Positions 33,835-44,016 of a stretch of DNA of 64,000 nt are shown piece after piece. The translations under genes were made by a program, and so were the position numbers. Source of the DNA: Portulaca oleracea (Eukaryota > Streptophyta > Magnoliopsida > Caryophyllales > Portulacaceae); NCBI GenBank assembly GCA_029582165.1, contig CM055886.1, forward strand, positions 27,703,169 through 27,767,168, in the 5' to 3' direction. The first letter of the stretch is position 1. Each line of letters begins with the position of its first letter. Under the pieces are notes generated by a model that was not told the DNA's origin, ran no database searches, and worked only from the letters and a program-made list of their open reading frames with translations.

Positions 33835-34098
33835 GGCACCGTTCTTTTATGCGTTACCGCAACTTACTGCACCGCAACTTACTGCAACCTACCGCAATCA
33901 ACCGCAATCAACCGCAACTCACCGCAACTCACCACAAACTACTATTTACCTAGCTTTTTATATATCAAACTCATTTATTATTTTCCACCACAACTTACCG
34001 CAACTCACCTCACCCCAATTCCACCATATCTTTATTTTTTCTTTATCATTTCATGTCTTTTCATCTCCTAACTGAAACTTAGCCTCGCCAAAGAACAA
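33835..34098. mobile_element. Worn Tourist-like MITE, family B
   Basis: Left end GGCACCGTTCTTTTATGCG is clear and is followed by repeated 'accgcaact' words as in the other family members. The right end is decayed ('ccaaagaac' near 34089), so the end coordinate is approximate. Confidence 0.45.
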
Positions 34099-34104
34099 CA
34101 TTTC

Positions 34105-34314
34105 TGTTATGAATATATGAGTATAAGAGAAAGTGGAGAGAGAGTAGAGACAGAGGAGTTGAGAGGAAGAAAGGAAATGAATATTTCATTGTCATCGAGC
34201 TAGGAAGTATTTATAATACAAGGATTCTTCATCACTAAGAATACTTCATCACTAAGAAAATTTCATTATTAAGAAAAGTAAAAGTATGGACATTCACACT
34301 ATTATTCCATAACA
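34105..34314 (-). repeat. Left (3') LTR of the Copia element, 210 bp
   Basis: Starts TGTTATGAATATATGAG and ends TTCCATAACA. It is purine-rich on the plus strand, with TATTTATAA near 34209. Matches 40569-40998 in direct orientation. Confidence 0.85.
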
Positions 34315-34329
34315 TTCCCCCTTGAATGT

Positions 34330-36390
34330 CCATTGCCGAAAGAATATACTTATTAAAACCTTACTAGGAAAAACCCAATGGGAAAAAAACCCAGTGAAAG
34401 AAAAAGAGTACATAATTCTTGATACGCCAAAATATGCTTCCTCATTAAAAACCTTTCTAAGAAAAACCCAATGGGACAAAACTTCAAATAAGGGAAAAAG
34501 AGTACAACGCGTATTACTCCCCCTGATGAGAACATCAATGAAGATCTTTGAGTTGATGTAATTCAACTTCATCACCGACTTTTAAACTTTGCAGTCGAAA
34601 GTGACTTGATAAATGAATCAACTTGAAACGAATTTGCTTAATATCTGTTTCAGCGTGCACATAACTAGTATGTGATCAAGTGTCATAGGATTTAGGTAAA
34701 TATCCAAGATCAGCATAGTTAATCAAACCAATTTTGAGCAGATGGGGATAATGAATATTTAAATCGCTAGTATCTTCGAGATATCAAATAGGTTAGATCA
34801 TGTATGATTAGCAAAATATGTCAGTGCTTCAATATCATTTAAATATGGTAGTTCAAAACCCAAATACAGTACTTCAGGACTCAAATACGGTACTTCATGA
34901 TCGCTAAATTTCTCATCATCTTTTCGGGATCGAAAGGGGATTGTTTTCATATCAAATGATTGTACCACTACTAGGGTACTTAAAAGGGAGTGATTTACTC
35001 ATGCAACATTATCTTAGCACTTTTGCTACAAAATAGCTTTATGCGTAAAAAGTTCTTTCTCAAAGTGTGCAACTTGCAAACCAAGGTAATAACAAATTTT
35101 ACCAAAATCGTTCATTCCAAATACGCTTGTAAAGCAATCCACAACTTTTGAGGCTCTTCGGGAGTCCAAACCATCAATAACATTTACAAACAATTAGGAT
35201 CTGTATCATTTAATCATTTCCTTTGATTATGCAATATGCGTCCATATTGCTTTAATCACATAAGAGTCTATCAACTAAGTAACCAATATTCTCGAGAATT
35301 TTAATCTGTGCTTCCGGCACTTTGAACTCTTCAGAAGTTTTATATAAACATCATTATCAAAATTTTCATAAGCTATAGCGATATTTATAAGATGCATACT
35401 TAACTTTTCATGTACTGCCAAATTTAAGGTATCATGATGTAGTGACATGGACTAAATAGGAGTATATTCCTTCATAGTTGATACCAAGTCTTTGTGAAAG
35501 GACTTATGCAACAAATCGCTCCTTGTGCCTCATAATCTCCTTTTCTCATTCTGTTTTCACACAAAGACTTAACTGTATCCCACAAGTTTTACACCAGTTT
35601 AGTGTATGGACAATAGGTCGTGATATTTCTGATTTTACAAGCGAATCTAATTCTTAAATGCATCTTTCCACTTAGCCAATCTCATCTTTGTCTGTATTCA
35701 TTAGCAGACCTAAATTCACGATCCTCATGATTACTCACAATAGTGAGCGCTATATTATATAATCAAACATGATATTGACGTCGACTAGATTTCGATTCCA
35801 CCTTATCCAATTCATGACATAATTAATTGAGATCTTATCATTTTCGCGAATTTCAGGTGCCTAAGCTTGTGGTGTAAATTCCACATGTGTCATGATTGAG
35901 GACTCTTCTAGAGTCAAAATTTCCTCATTTCGGCAATCATTAATCGTTTGTTCCTTTTCTTTTTTGAGGACTTTTGTTGTCTTTGGAACCGATTGGTCTA
36001 CCACGCTTCATATGTGGTCTAGACTCATTAATAATTTCAATTTGTCCTATTGGGACATCAATTCTTACAAGAGCATTAATAGTTGGGACATAGGATTTAA
36101 TAATTCTTTGTGGGTTAGTAGAATATCTGACAGTAGATTTGCTCAAATTTGTAGACGAATTATATTTTTTGAACTTCCAGTTCACATTACATTGTATGAG
36201 GATCATATAATTCGTTCCAACTTATTTCCTTGTCCAACAACTTGATTTCTCCCCCTAATGTTTGGAAACTTGTGTCATCATAATCGACAAAATGTGCCAT
36301 AAGTATATCTCCAATGAATGGTTCTATTATATTCAAATATGGATGGATATTCATATCTAACATATATTCCCGATTCCTTGGGGGTCCCAT
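34330..36390 (-). pseudogene. Copia pol remnant: integrase C terminus and reverse transcriptase
   Basis: Reading leftward on the minus strand: GGEIKLLDKEISWNEL (36390-36187), the linker KRGRPIGSKD (within 36206-35940) that joins integrase to reverse transcriptase in Copia polyproteins, then a frame-broken start of the reverse transcriptase domain (35580-35440). The remainder down to 34330 is too decayed to read. Non-functional. Confidence 0.6.
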
Positions 36391-36413
36391 CTTAGTGCGT
36401 TATCCTGGAGCTT

Positions 36414-36811
36414 ACATCGCACATGCTCAAATTCATAGGTGGGAGATTTTCGGTTCATGGCCATGAACCATTGTAGGGGAGAAATAAACATTCATGATAA
36501 CCTCTTGGCCTTATTTGGATCAATGTTGGTGCATGTAACATGACATGTCCCTGAAAAGTTATAGTAAGCTCTGCTCTCAAAAATAATAAGTTTGTCATTT
36601 ATTATATACTCAACATCGCACATGCTCAAATTCATAGGTGGGAGATTTTCGGTTCATGGCCATGAACCATTGTAGGGGAGAAATAAACATTTATGATAAC
36701 CTCTTGGCCTTATTTGGATCAATGTTGGTGCATGTAATATGACATGTCCCTGAAAAGTTATAGTAAGCTCTACTCTCAAAAATAATAAGTTTGTCATTTA
36801 TTATATACTCA
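36414..36811. repeat. Two tandem 199-bp copies inside the Copia element
   Basis: Copies 36414-36612 and 36613-36811 both begin ACATCGCACATGCTC or ACATCGCACATGCTCAAATT and differ at only a few positions. A local, fairly recent duplication within the decayed element. Confidence 0.9.
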
Positions 36812-38694
36812 ACATCTCATATATCAATGATTCTGCACAATCATTTTACATATAACATTTGACATACGATGCTTAACATCAATGTCCATTGGCATACAAA
36901 AACTATCAAAAACCTTCATCATCATTATCAAGATGAATCTTCTTGATTGATAATATGAAATGTGCTCGTAAACAAATTGAGCAAACGATCTTGCAAGCAC
37001 CAAGTTGCAAGTTGATAGTAAACATTCAAGTGACTATCTTATTTATGCATCAAGTAAAGTCATGCTTTATTCAAATGGTTTACATATAGGTCTACAGGAC
37101 CAACACAAATATGATCACTTGTACACAACCAAGGAATCTAAGGGATTCGATCCCTATCTTTACTAATGATGGTGTTATAATTAATTTTCTTTGATAGCGA
37201 GCAGCTAATTAGAACTCATTTGGTTAAGGAATCTTCCGGCCCTTTAAAATATATCCATATGAGTTCTTCTTGAGAGGATTGATCCAAGATACTCCAACTA
37301 TGATAAAGTTTTCATCAATATATAGTAAACTTCTAGTTTACTAAAGTATGTGCTTCGATTGGGTTAGTTGTGTAGAATAACCCAAAAAATAAGGATGATA
37401 TTCTTTTCAACACACATGTTGCTCAAAGCAACTTTTATAATATATGAATACTAGTTGTCTCAACATGCAGGTATTCATTCCCATGAATACTTTTGAAACT
37501 TAATTAATAGGTTCCTTTGAGACTAACTTGGTGGAGAGAAGTACATCCACAATATGAAAGTTAGTTACACTAAATAATATTATATGCACTCTTCTAGAGC
37601 CTTTAATCAAAGTAGAGTGTCATATATATAATGCTAATATTCACGTATGTCCCTCATCAATGGACAAGAAGTAATTTATTATCACTAAAAATGTGTGTTG
37701 TTCTGGTGTCTGCAGGACATGTATCTATCAACTCATTTATTCATGGTTCAAAATCAAGTAAGTATCCATGAAATTCACTTTAAGATAAAATATAACATCA
37801 ATGCATATAAAGAATTTAGCAGTGGAAGTGCTTTAATCACTTATAAAAAGAACCTCCACTTCAAAAGTTTATACATGACTCTTGAAAGTTAAATACTTCA
37901 TAGTGAACATGCATTAATCATGGATATCGAGATCATTGATTATATTGAAAACATGTCTATGAGCATAATGAATAATCACATCAATATCATTAAATTCTCA
38001 CAAAGATAGATTCCATCCATTTGCTCATATAGTATCACAATCAAATATCCAATACGTACTATAATTTGTATTATGTTAAGGAAACTAAGTTCATGCATAT
38101 TTGGTTAACCAACAACAATGCACTTTGTGATAAGATATTACGAAACAACTAGTATTGTTCATGATACTGGAAAACACTTTAATCATTCAATATGATCAAC
38201 CAATTTCAATAAATCATTGATATCATTAGATAGATGAGAGCATATTACTTGCATTTCGCATGCATAACATTTTCAATAAGGTGCATATATATCAAATCAT
38301 ATGAATATCCATAAAATAATAGCATCACATAAGGACTCATATCCATAATTATGTACATATCAACAAAGGGGCTGAAAATTAATTAAAACACAACAATTAC
38401 TAAAGTCTTTGAACAATGCCAAAAGGGAGATCTAAGAAGTAGCAGCTTGAAACAACATGCACAACATAAACAATAACATCACTTACTATCAAAAGTTTGT
38501 AAAATAATATCTTGTGCTTTTTTTATTACACTTGATAAGGTGCAACAAGATATTATGACGTATAACAGGTACGTGTCGTTTCCATTTTCTCGTTAAAAAT
38601 ACATTTCTCACTTTTGTTTCATGCTTTTCGATTTCGTATTCCTACTCCTGGTAGGGACATCATCTTTTAAAAGTTTAGTATGACTAGGGGTGTG

Positions 38695-39012
38695 CATTAT
38701 TCGGTTTTGAACCGAATAAACCGAGAACCGAACCGGTTCGAACCGATTCAAACCGGACCGATTTTTATTCGGTTCGGTTTTCGGTTTGCACTTTAGCCCT
38801 TATTCGGTTTTCGGTTTATTCGGTTCGACTCTTTCCAGTGAAAGTCCCGTATGAATGTGTGCATTATTCGGTTTTGAACCGGATAAACCGAGAACCGAAA
38901 CCGAACCGGTTTATTCGGTTCGGTTTTCGGTTTGGATTTTACCCCTTAATCGGTTTTCGGTTTATTCGGTTCGGCCCGGTTCGGTTCGGTTTTGAACCGA
39001 TGAACAGCCCTA
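38695..39012. mobile_element. hAT-type MITE, 'cggttcggtt'-rich
   Basis: Starts TAGGGGTGTGCATTATTCGG and ends TGAACAGCCCTA, dense in CGGTTCGG and GAACCG motifs. Flanks AGTATGAC and AGTAATAC match at 6 of 8 bases, a worn 8-bp duplication. The 'tgtgcattattcggttttgaacc' segment appears twice (38701 and 38857), so the element carries an internal duplication. Nested in the Copia element. Confidence 0.65.
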
Positions 39013-39332
39013 AGTAATACTACGACCACAGCTATGTTGACTATCACGGCTACTGGCGTGACCTTTGTTTAATTTGCTCATGATTCTTGAGTTTATATCC
39101 AGCTACATTCACTTGAGGGAATGAGACAAAATCATTTGGGGGTTCTAATGATCCCATAGGTCATTATTAATAAAATTATGTACATTTCTCATCTAAACAT
39201 TCAGCTCCACACTTGTAACAAAATGCTAAATTTAACCGACGATATAAACTTTATCAACCTCAAGTATACTATCATCGCCTTTCAACAATCCTTATGGCAT
39301 TTAACTACTTTATACTCTAATTGGGAGGAAAG

Positions 39333-40060
39333 CGAACTTCTGGTTCACTAACGAGATTATATAGAGCTTCAATGATTGGAGTGAACTTCTTGTTCACTAC
39401 TAATACGTGTAATCAACGAAAACAAAATTAAAATTAGTTGTAGGATGAACTTCTGATTATTAATAAAACTAGATCAAATTCTTAGAATGAACTTCAGGTT
39501 TACTAATGAAAATAAGACAAAATTCTTATAATTGGATAAGATTTCTCGTTAACTAATAAAATTAAATAATATTATCAATACTAGAACAATGAACTCTAGG
39601 TTGGCTAGATTCGACATGGTACTATAATAAACATACAAATAACATGTTAGGGACAAAGATATACAAGTAAAAGAATAGGATATTGATAAAAAACATTTTT
39701 TTTTTCTAAAAACAAACCAAACTAATATTAGTAGTGATGTGAACTTCTGGTTCACCAATAAAATTATACAATACTTAATGGTGAACTTCTGATTCACCAA
39801 TATTGTGATGAGATGAAGAAAAATAGTAAATATCTTAGTGAACTTCTGGTCACTAATAAAAGTATATAAGTTGTTAATATTTGTGATGGGTGAACTTCGG
39901 GTTCACCAATGAGATAGACGAAAACTTTTCATATCAGAATGAACTTCTAGTCACTCACAAAATTAAACAAAATTTTTAATATTAGAGTGAACTTCAGATT
40001 CACTTAATAAAATAAGATAAACTTTAATTATTGAGATGAACTTCTGATTCACCAATAAAA
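39333..40060. repeat. Array of ~13 imperfect palindromes (GTGAACTTCTGGTTCAC type)
   Basis: The word GTGAACTTCTGGTTCAC, whose ends are inverted (GTGAAC and GTTCAC), recurs about 13 times with changes, each followed by 'caataaaa'-like sequence. Copies lie near 39333, 39382, 39449, 39488, 39535, 39589, 39741, 39781, 39839, 39890, 39940, 39988 and 40037. Spacing is mostly 40-65 bp. It lies in the 5' part of the Copia internal region, between the right (5') LTR and pol. Confidence 0.8.
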
Positions 40061-40568
40061 GATATAAACCTTAATTACAATAATAATATAGAAATAACTG
40101 TATAAGATATAATATATATCAATCTCTTTTTTTTTTTGTTTCAAGAAAAAAAAAACATATAAACTTGGAGAAATAAGAGAATTGGGAGGTAATCCAATTG
40201 ACCAATATTAATGAACTTTAATTAAAAAAAATGAAAATGTCATGAAATGGAGGAAACAACGAGTACTGTGTAAACGGTGAGATAAGTATCCATTAATTGG
40301 ATGTTCAAAGAAGAACGCAATTTCATTCATCAAACGTTGCCGTCAAAGAAGAAATAATAATACAGCAAATGTTTATCAAGGATTTATCATCATAAAATTG
40401 TTGAAAAGTGGGATGATTTATCAAGGACTTAAAACAAAAATAAAAATGTTGAAAAAATGAAAAGAACATAACTCACAAACCCATAGTAACTATGTATGAA
40501 TTTAATTTGAAATGAAAAGTTTGTAATCAATACTGTAGATTAGAAATATGAGTTTGATGCTCATAAAG

Positions 40569-40998
40569 TGTTATAAATATATAAGTACAGGAGAAAGTGG
40601 AGAGAGAGTAAAGATAAAAGGAATTGAGAGGAAGAAAGGAAATGAATATTTCATTGTCATCGAGGAAGTATTTATAATATAAATATTTTATTATTAAGAA
40701 AACTTCATTACTAAAAAAAGTAAAAATATCAACATTTACACTATTACTACATCTGTCTCATATTGTTTGTCCATCCAACTATATTTAAAAGTCCAATAAT
40801 CATGGGAAATAGGATGAAAAATGTGTAATGTCACTTCTTTTCTCTTACAAGAAGAAAAATAAAAAAGAAACAAAAGAGTATTTATTAGGGGTATAATAGG
40901 AATTACAATCATTGAAATTATAAAATGGACAAACATTTTGGGACAATGGAGTTAATAGATGGAGAAACAATTTGAGACGGAAGTAATATTAAGTAACA
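40569..40998 (-). repeat. Right (5') LTR of the Copia element, interrupted by a MITE
   Basis: Matches the left LTR from TGTTATAAATATATAAG to the end TAACA, with a Stowaway-type MITE inserted near the end. About 190 bp are LTR sequence proper. Confidence 0.75.
40747..40983. mobile_element. Stowaway-type MITE inside the right LTR
   Basis: Ends CTACATCTGTCTCATATTG and the inverted 'caatttgagacggaag', flanked by TA (40745-40746 and 40984-40985). The LTR sequence resumes after it. Confidence 0.75.
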
Positions 40999-41003
40999 AT
41001 TTC

Positions 41004-41214
41004 AAACATTATTATTGTTAGTTCGTGATTTAATTATTGCAGGCTTGAATTTTTAAAAAGGCAGGTTTATTATAGTAAAACAAGTGGACAAGTGGTGTGG
41101 TTCTGGCAGCTGCAGTCGGACAGCCATCCCCATGTGGACTCAGATTTCCCTCAATCCCTTGTCACCTCTTCAATCAAACCTACCCTCCCTTCATTTCTTT
41201 ACTGAGAGAGTTCC
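41004..41214 (+). promoter_or_regulatory. Truncated upstream region of SET gene 2
   Basis: Only 211 bp separate the Copia target duplication from the ATG. It has no clear TATA box; a pyrimidine-rich leader (about 41150-41205) precedes GAGAGAGTTCC-ATG. The ~1-kb spliced leader of SET gene 1 has no visible counterpart here. Confidence 0.45.
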
Positions 41215-42261
41215 ATGGGAGACCAAACGACACCCTCACATCTTCTAAACCTGGTGGAGATCCATGGTAAAGGAAGAGGCTTCGTCGCCTCACAAGCACT
41301 TACAGCAGGCCAAATACTGATGCGAGACACCCCCATCTACGCCTACTCACTCTCCCCTCTCACTCAAACCCCAGACAACAACAACTTCTTCTGCCATCAC
41401 TGCTTCACATCCCTCCAATCATCACCATCAACATGCCCTAATTCATCATGCTCCGCCATCTTCTGCACCCAAACATGCCAATCCTCATCCCTCACATCCA
41501 CCCACACACCATGGGTCTGTCACACTCTCACCCACCTGAAAAACTCCCCTCTATTCGCCAACCACCCCAGCACCCTCCAGATCGAGGCTCGATGCCTGGT
41601 GGCAGTCTTCAACCTCGCCATGCTCTCTCCTTCCGTTTTCCAAGCCTTTCTGTCCCTCGATGGATGTGGGGCCCGGGACGGCCGGAGCTACCTCGACTCC
41701 GCCGTGCTCCTCCACTCGCTCTTCTCGGTGCCGTCGGTGGAGATGGTGGCGGACATTCTCGCCAAGGACTGGCGAAACTCGTTCTGTCTCATGGGTAAGG
41801 GGACGAAAACTGTCAGAGGGTATGCTGTGTACCTGAATGCTTCGCTGTTTAACCATTGCTGTGTCCCCAATGCTTGCCATTTCAGCTACTTGGACAGTAA
41901 CGACACTGCCCCGCATGGTGATGGGAAGAAGAATATGGAGCTTGTTGTTCGGGTGATGCGTGATGTTGAGCAGGGTGAGGAGGTTTGTATTAGTTATTTG
42001 AGGGTCAATTCGAGCTATGATGACAGGCAAACGAGGCTTAAGGAGTATTACACTTTCGACTGCTGTTGTCAAAGGTGTAAGGTGGAGGAGGGTGGTGGTG
42101 AGTCTGGTTTGGTTCGGGGTTATTTGGAAAGGTTTCTGTGTAAGAATGAGAGTTGTCAGGGGCTTTTGGCTCCGTTGCCGCCTTCGTGCGGTGGAAAGAG
42201 GTCGGAGTTCATGGAGTGTAATGTCTGTGGGGAATTCACGAAGAGGCGAGATCAGGGTTGA
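41215..42261 (+). CDS. SMYD-type MYND + SET domain lysine methyltransferase (348 aa, copy 2)
   Basis: Paralog of 30090-31262, intronless, same strand. The same order is visible: NLVEIHGKGRGFVASQAL at the N terminus; a MYND-type zinc finger (about 58-102; CHHC, CPNSSC, FCTQTC, final H..C); the SET core with LFNHCCVPNACHF (about 211-223) and GEEVCISYL (about 253-261); post-SET CCCQRC (about 283); and a C-terminal four-Cys motif ending MECNVCGEF. It lacks the ~40-residue acidic insert of copy 1. In the SET motif the variable residue after NH is Cys (Asp in copy 1), and the preceding segment reads YAVYLNASLF rather than YGIYPNASFF. The frame is fully open, so it is probably functional, although the upstream region was cut by a Copia insertion. 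Confidence 0.88.
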   Translation: MGDQTTPSHLLNLVEIHGKGRGFVASQALTAGQILMRDTPIYAYSLSPLTQTPDNNNFFCHHCFTSLQSSPSTCPNSSCSAIFCTQTCQSSSLTSTHTPWVCHTLTHLKNSPLFANHPSTLQIEARCLVAVFNLAMLSPSVFQAFLSLDGCGARDGRSYLDSAVLLHSLFSVPSVEMVADILAKDWRNSFCLMGKGTKTVRGYAVYLNASLFNHCCVPNACHFSYLDSNDTAPHGDGKKNMELVVRVMRDVEQGEEVCISYLRVNSSYDDRQTRLKEYYTFDCCCQRCKVEEGGGESGLVRGYLERFLCKNESCQGLLAPLPPSCGGKRSEFMECNVCGEFTKRRDQG

Positions 42262-42383
42262 CAGGGAAGATGTAGTTTAGATTTGTTCGGCAAATTGTTA
42301 TCTTTATGTGTAAGATGAGCATAACATACCAAAAATATGGCACTTTATTGATGTGGTGTAAGGCCCTATTCTTTTATCCACCG

Positions 42384-42745
42384 TGATAAACATCTTGCCT
42401 CAAGATGGTTTTCCATTTTGAATTATCTATATTTCACATTTTGTTAATTTTTAATAGTATTTTTCTCTAATAATTATGTATATTTATCAACTACAAGGGT
42501 CAAAAAATATAAATAATAGCTAATTTTATCAATCATAATAAAAAATGCACATTTTATGCCTAATTTTATATTTATGAAAAAATATAAATAAATGAATATT
42601 TTTATATTATTTTTAGGTTATAATAACCCTCAAAGTAATGAAACTTACCTTTATAATGATTTAAATATACTTACATTTAATTCTAAGAGTGATTTAAGTG
42701 AGATACAAGATAGTTAACAACTATCTTGCAGCAATATGTTTATCA
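42384..42745. mobile_element. MITE family C, copy 1
   Basis: TIRs TGATAAACATCTTGCCTCAA and the inverted 'ttgcagcaatatgtttatca', about 26 bp each. The interior is AT-rich and aligns along its length with 42824-43210. Confidence 0.75.
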
Positions 42746-42823
42746 TTTTCGTTCTTTTATACGGCTGGCAATATGCGGTGTCACAGCCCAGTGCACTTTA
42801 CCACAACCCACCACAACATATCA

Positions 42824-43210
42824 TGATAACCATCTTGATTCAAGATGGTTCTTTACCATCATGAATTGTTCATATTTCACATTTTTATAACTTTTTTTAA
42901 TATTTTCTTTAATAATTATATATATTTATCAATTATGATAATATAATACTCAATAGCTAGGTTAAAAAAATAATAATATAATAATTTTTTTATCAATCAT
43001 AGTAGAAAATGCACATTTATACATAGTTTTATATTTATGAAATAAATATAAATAAATAATTATTTTTAAATTGTTTATAAGTTGTAGTAGACCCTAAAAA
43101 TAATGAAATATACCTTTAGAATGATTTAAATACACTTACATTTAACTTTATTCGTGATTTAGAAGAAATGTAAGATGGTTAAGAACCATCTTGCATCAAA
43201 ATGTTTATTA
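42824..43210. mobile_element. MITE family C, copy 2
   Basis: TIRs TGATAACCATCTTGATTCAA and the inverted 'ttgcatcaaaatgtttatta', in the same orientation as copy 1, with shared interior words such as 'aaaatgcacat' and 'aatgatttaaata'. Confidence 0.75.
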
Positions 43211-43471
43211 TTTTGCTTTATTATATATCTTTAATATAAATTTTCAATCAATACTTTTTCACTATTACCAATACAATATTTCAACTCACTTTTTCCAATT
43301 ACTTTTTTCACAATTACCAATACAATATTTATATATATATATAAAATACAAAAAACCCACCACAATTCCACCATACCTGTCACAATTTAACCACACCATA
43401 CCGCACCATATCGTAGCACACCGCATAAAAGAACAGGGCCTATAAAAGCTAGAAATTTATCCAGTTCCAAT

Positions 43472-43841
43472 TAGCGGTGACAAAAAATCGGCTTTTTAAT
43501 ATGGACCTTGAGACAAAATTTTCAAACTCGATTCCTGTTCAAATTTCAAATTGGGATATTTTGTGGTGTTCGAACTTGAATCTAAATTTGCCGAACCATA
43601 ACCAAACCCGAATTTACACTAAATTCATACATAATTTCAATATTTTGTCCGAATGTGTTCGAACCTCAATTTGACACAAAATTCGGACGACTGAATTTCT
43701 TACCCCAAACCTGAACATGAGTGCACGACCTGATTTTAGAATCGGACATGACTGAATTTAAATTTCGGACAAAAAAATGATGACCAAACCCAATTTGATT
43801 CGGGTCGAACAAATTCAGATATTCAATTCAGACAAACGTTG
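43472..43841. mobile_element. hAT-type MITE, family A (copy 4 of 4)
   Basis: Starts TAGCGGTGACAAAAAATCGG and ends in 'cagacaaacgttgc', with several 'gtccgaa' and 'ttcggac' words. Flanks GTTCCAAT and CTTCCAAT match at 7 of 8 bases. It is longer than the other copies. Confidence 0.6.
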
Positions 43842-43922
43842 CTTCCAATGGTGATGAAAAGGTACAAATTGAGAAATGTTTTTGAAAATATGTGCAATGG
43901 TTGAAACAAACAACAGGGAGTT

Positions 43923-43927
43923 AAAAA
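43923..43927 (-). terminator. Pol III T5 terminator of tRNA-Met copy 2
   Basis: Five T residues on the minus strand, a few nucleotides past the tRNA 3' end, matching the arrangement at copy 1. Confidence 0.7.
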
Positions 43928-43931
43928 GGAA

Positions 43932-44016
43932 TGGGGTGAGAGAGGCTCGAACTCTCGACCTCAGGATTACTCAGAAGCTATGAGACCTACGCGCTAGCCA
44001 ACTGCGCCACCACCCC
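43932..44016 (-). tRNA. tRNA-Met: Elongator tRNA-Met (CAT), intron-containing, copy 2
   Basis: Minus strand, 85 nt. Mature sequence is identical to copy 1 by eye; the intron is 11 nt (GCTTCTGAGTA) instead of 12, with small changes. The 3' flank on the minus strand also resembles copy 1, which supports a shared duplication with the SET gene. Confidence 0.95.

Larger units (their letters stand above)
34105..40998 (-). mobile_element. Decayed Ty1/Copia retrotransposon between the SET genes, TSD ATTTC
   Basis: Two direct LTRs bound a 6.9-kb element with a perfect 5-bp duplication ATTTC (34100-34104 and 40999-41003). The coding strand is minus: a purine tract (AAGGGGGAA on the minus strand) sits directly inside the left LTR, and traces of integrase C terminus then reverse transcriptase run right to left. 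All pol traces are broken by stops and frameshifts. The interior also holds a 199-bp tandem duplication, a hAT-type MITE and an array of palindromic repeats; a Stowaway MITE lies in the right LTR. Not autonomous. Confidence 0.85.
42362..43440. mobile_element. Composite Tourist-like MITE cluster, family B
   Basis: Outer ends GGCCCTATTCTTTTAT and ATAAAAGAACAGGGCC are near-exact inverses. Inside are two ~370-bp elements of another family (42384-42745 and 42824-43210), with a second family B left end (GTTCTTTTATACGGCTGGC) between them. The right half ends in 'accaca' and 'accgca' words, as in other family B members. Confidence 0.7.

Noticed and set aside
34294..34575. 93-aa minus-strand open frame near the left Copia LTR
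   Set aside because: It spans the LTR boundary and purine tract and resembles no protein; element 3' untranslated sequence.
39333..40060. Palindrome array as a CRISPR-like array
   Set aside because: The repeats are degenerate, spacing is irregular, and they sit inside a Copia element; no cas-like gene exists.
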